Source: an uncultured Coprococcus sp.
Lineage (GTDB): Bacteria; Bacillota; Clostridia; Lachnospirales; Lachnospiraceae
Length of the DNA stretch: 6,332 nt
Direction of reading: 5' to 3'
Assembly (NCBI GenBank): GCA_900557435.1
Contig: USSH01000150.1
Coordinates: 1-6,332 of the forward strand
Below the pieces are notes generated by a model. The model saw nothing but the letters and a program-made list of their open reading frames with translations. It was not told where the DNA came from and made no database searches. The translations under genes were made by a program, and so were the position numbers. Positions 6,327 to 6,332 of the stretch are shown in pieces. Each line of letters starts with the position of its first letter. The first letter of the stretch is position 1.

Positions 6327-6332
6327 ATTCAA
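6323..6332 (+). other. Possible start of the next gene (ATGA overlap), cut by window edge
   Basis: ATG at 6323-6325 overlaps the TGA stop of the ABC ATPase gene in the ATGA arrangement typical of coupled operon genes, and reads M-N-S to the edge. In this context an ABC-2 permease would be expected. No good ribosome binding site lies at the right distance (AGGA at 6301-6304 is about 18 nt away), and only three codons are visible, so this is weak. Confidence 0.2.

Overview
The window looks like a piece of a low-to-moderate GC Firmicutes chromosome, most likely a gut clostridium of the Lachnospiraceae type. This is inferred from strong AAGGAG-type ribosome binding sites, heavy use of AGA and ATA codons, a classic hairpin/T-tract terminator and the protein families present. 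No sequence search was possible, so the taxonomy is tentative. All genes read rightward, and every convincing gene is on the + strand.

Layout: (1) Positions 1-511 hold the 3' part of an MscS-family mechanosensitive channel gene, cut by the left edge. (2) A 169-nt gap carries a candidate promoter and two inverted repeats. (3) Positions 681-2838 are a two-gene unit of tandem G3E (COG0523/CobW-like) P-loop GTPases, closed by an intrinsic terminator at 2869-2904. The first GTPase has the CxCC metal site and a modular His/Asp/Cys array (38 His and 9 Cys in 89 residues). The second lacks CxCC, but its C-terminus resembles the C-terminal domain of the YcgQ/TIGR03943 (DUF1980) proteins. (4) A 227-nt gap contains the terminator and a possible 31-codon small ORF with a strong ribosome binding site. 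(5) Positions 3066-6326 start a second operon. It encodes an 855-aa exported, two-TM membrane protein with a large extracytoplasmic region, followed 3 nt later by an ABC-2-type ATPase. The partner permease gene is presumably just past the right edge.

How the parts may work together: the GTPase pair is best read as a metal (probably zinc) allocation or chaperone module. One partner carries the metal-binding parts, and the other is a GTPase fused to a domain otherwise found next to DUF318-type permeases. The downstream operon looks like an ABC exporter of unknown substrate with a dedicated extracytoplasmic accessory protein. The sequence gives no direct link between the two units, and the terminator separates them. 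The most notable item is the GTPase pair, where the two proteins have lost complementary family motifs.
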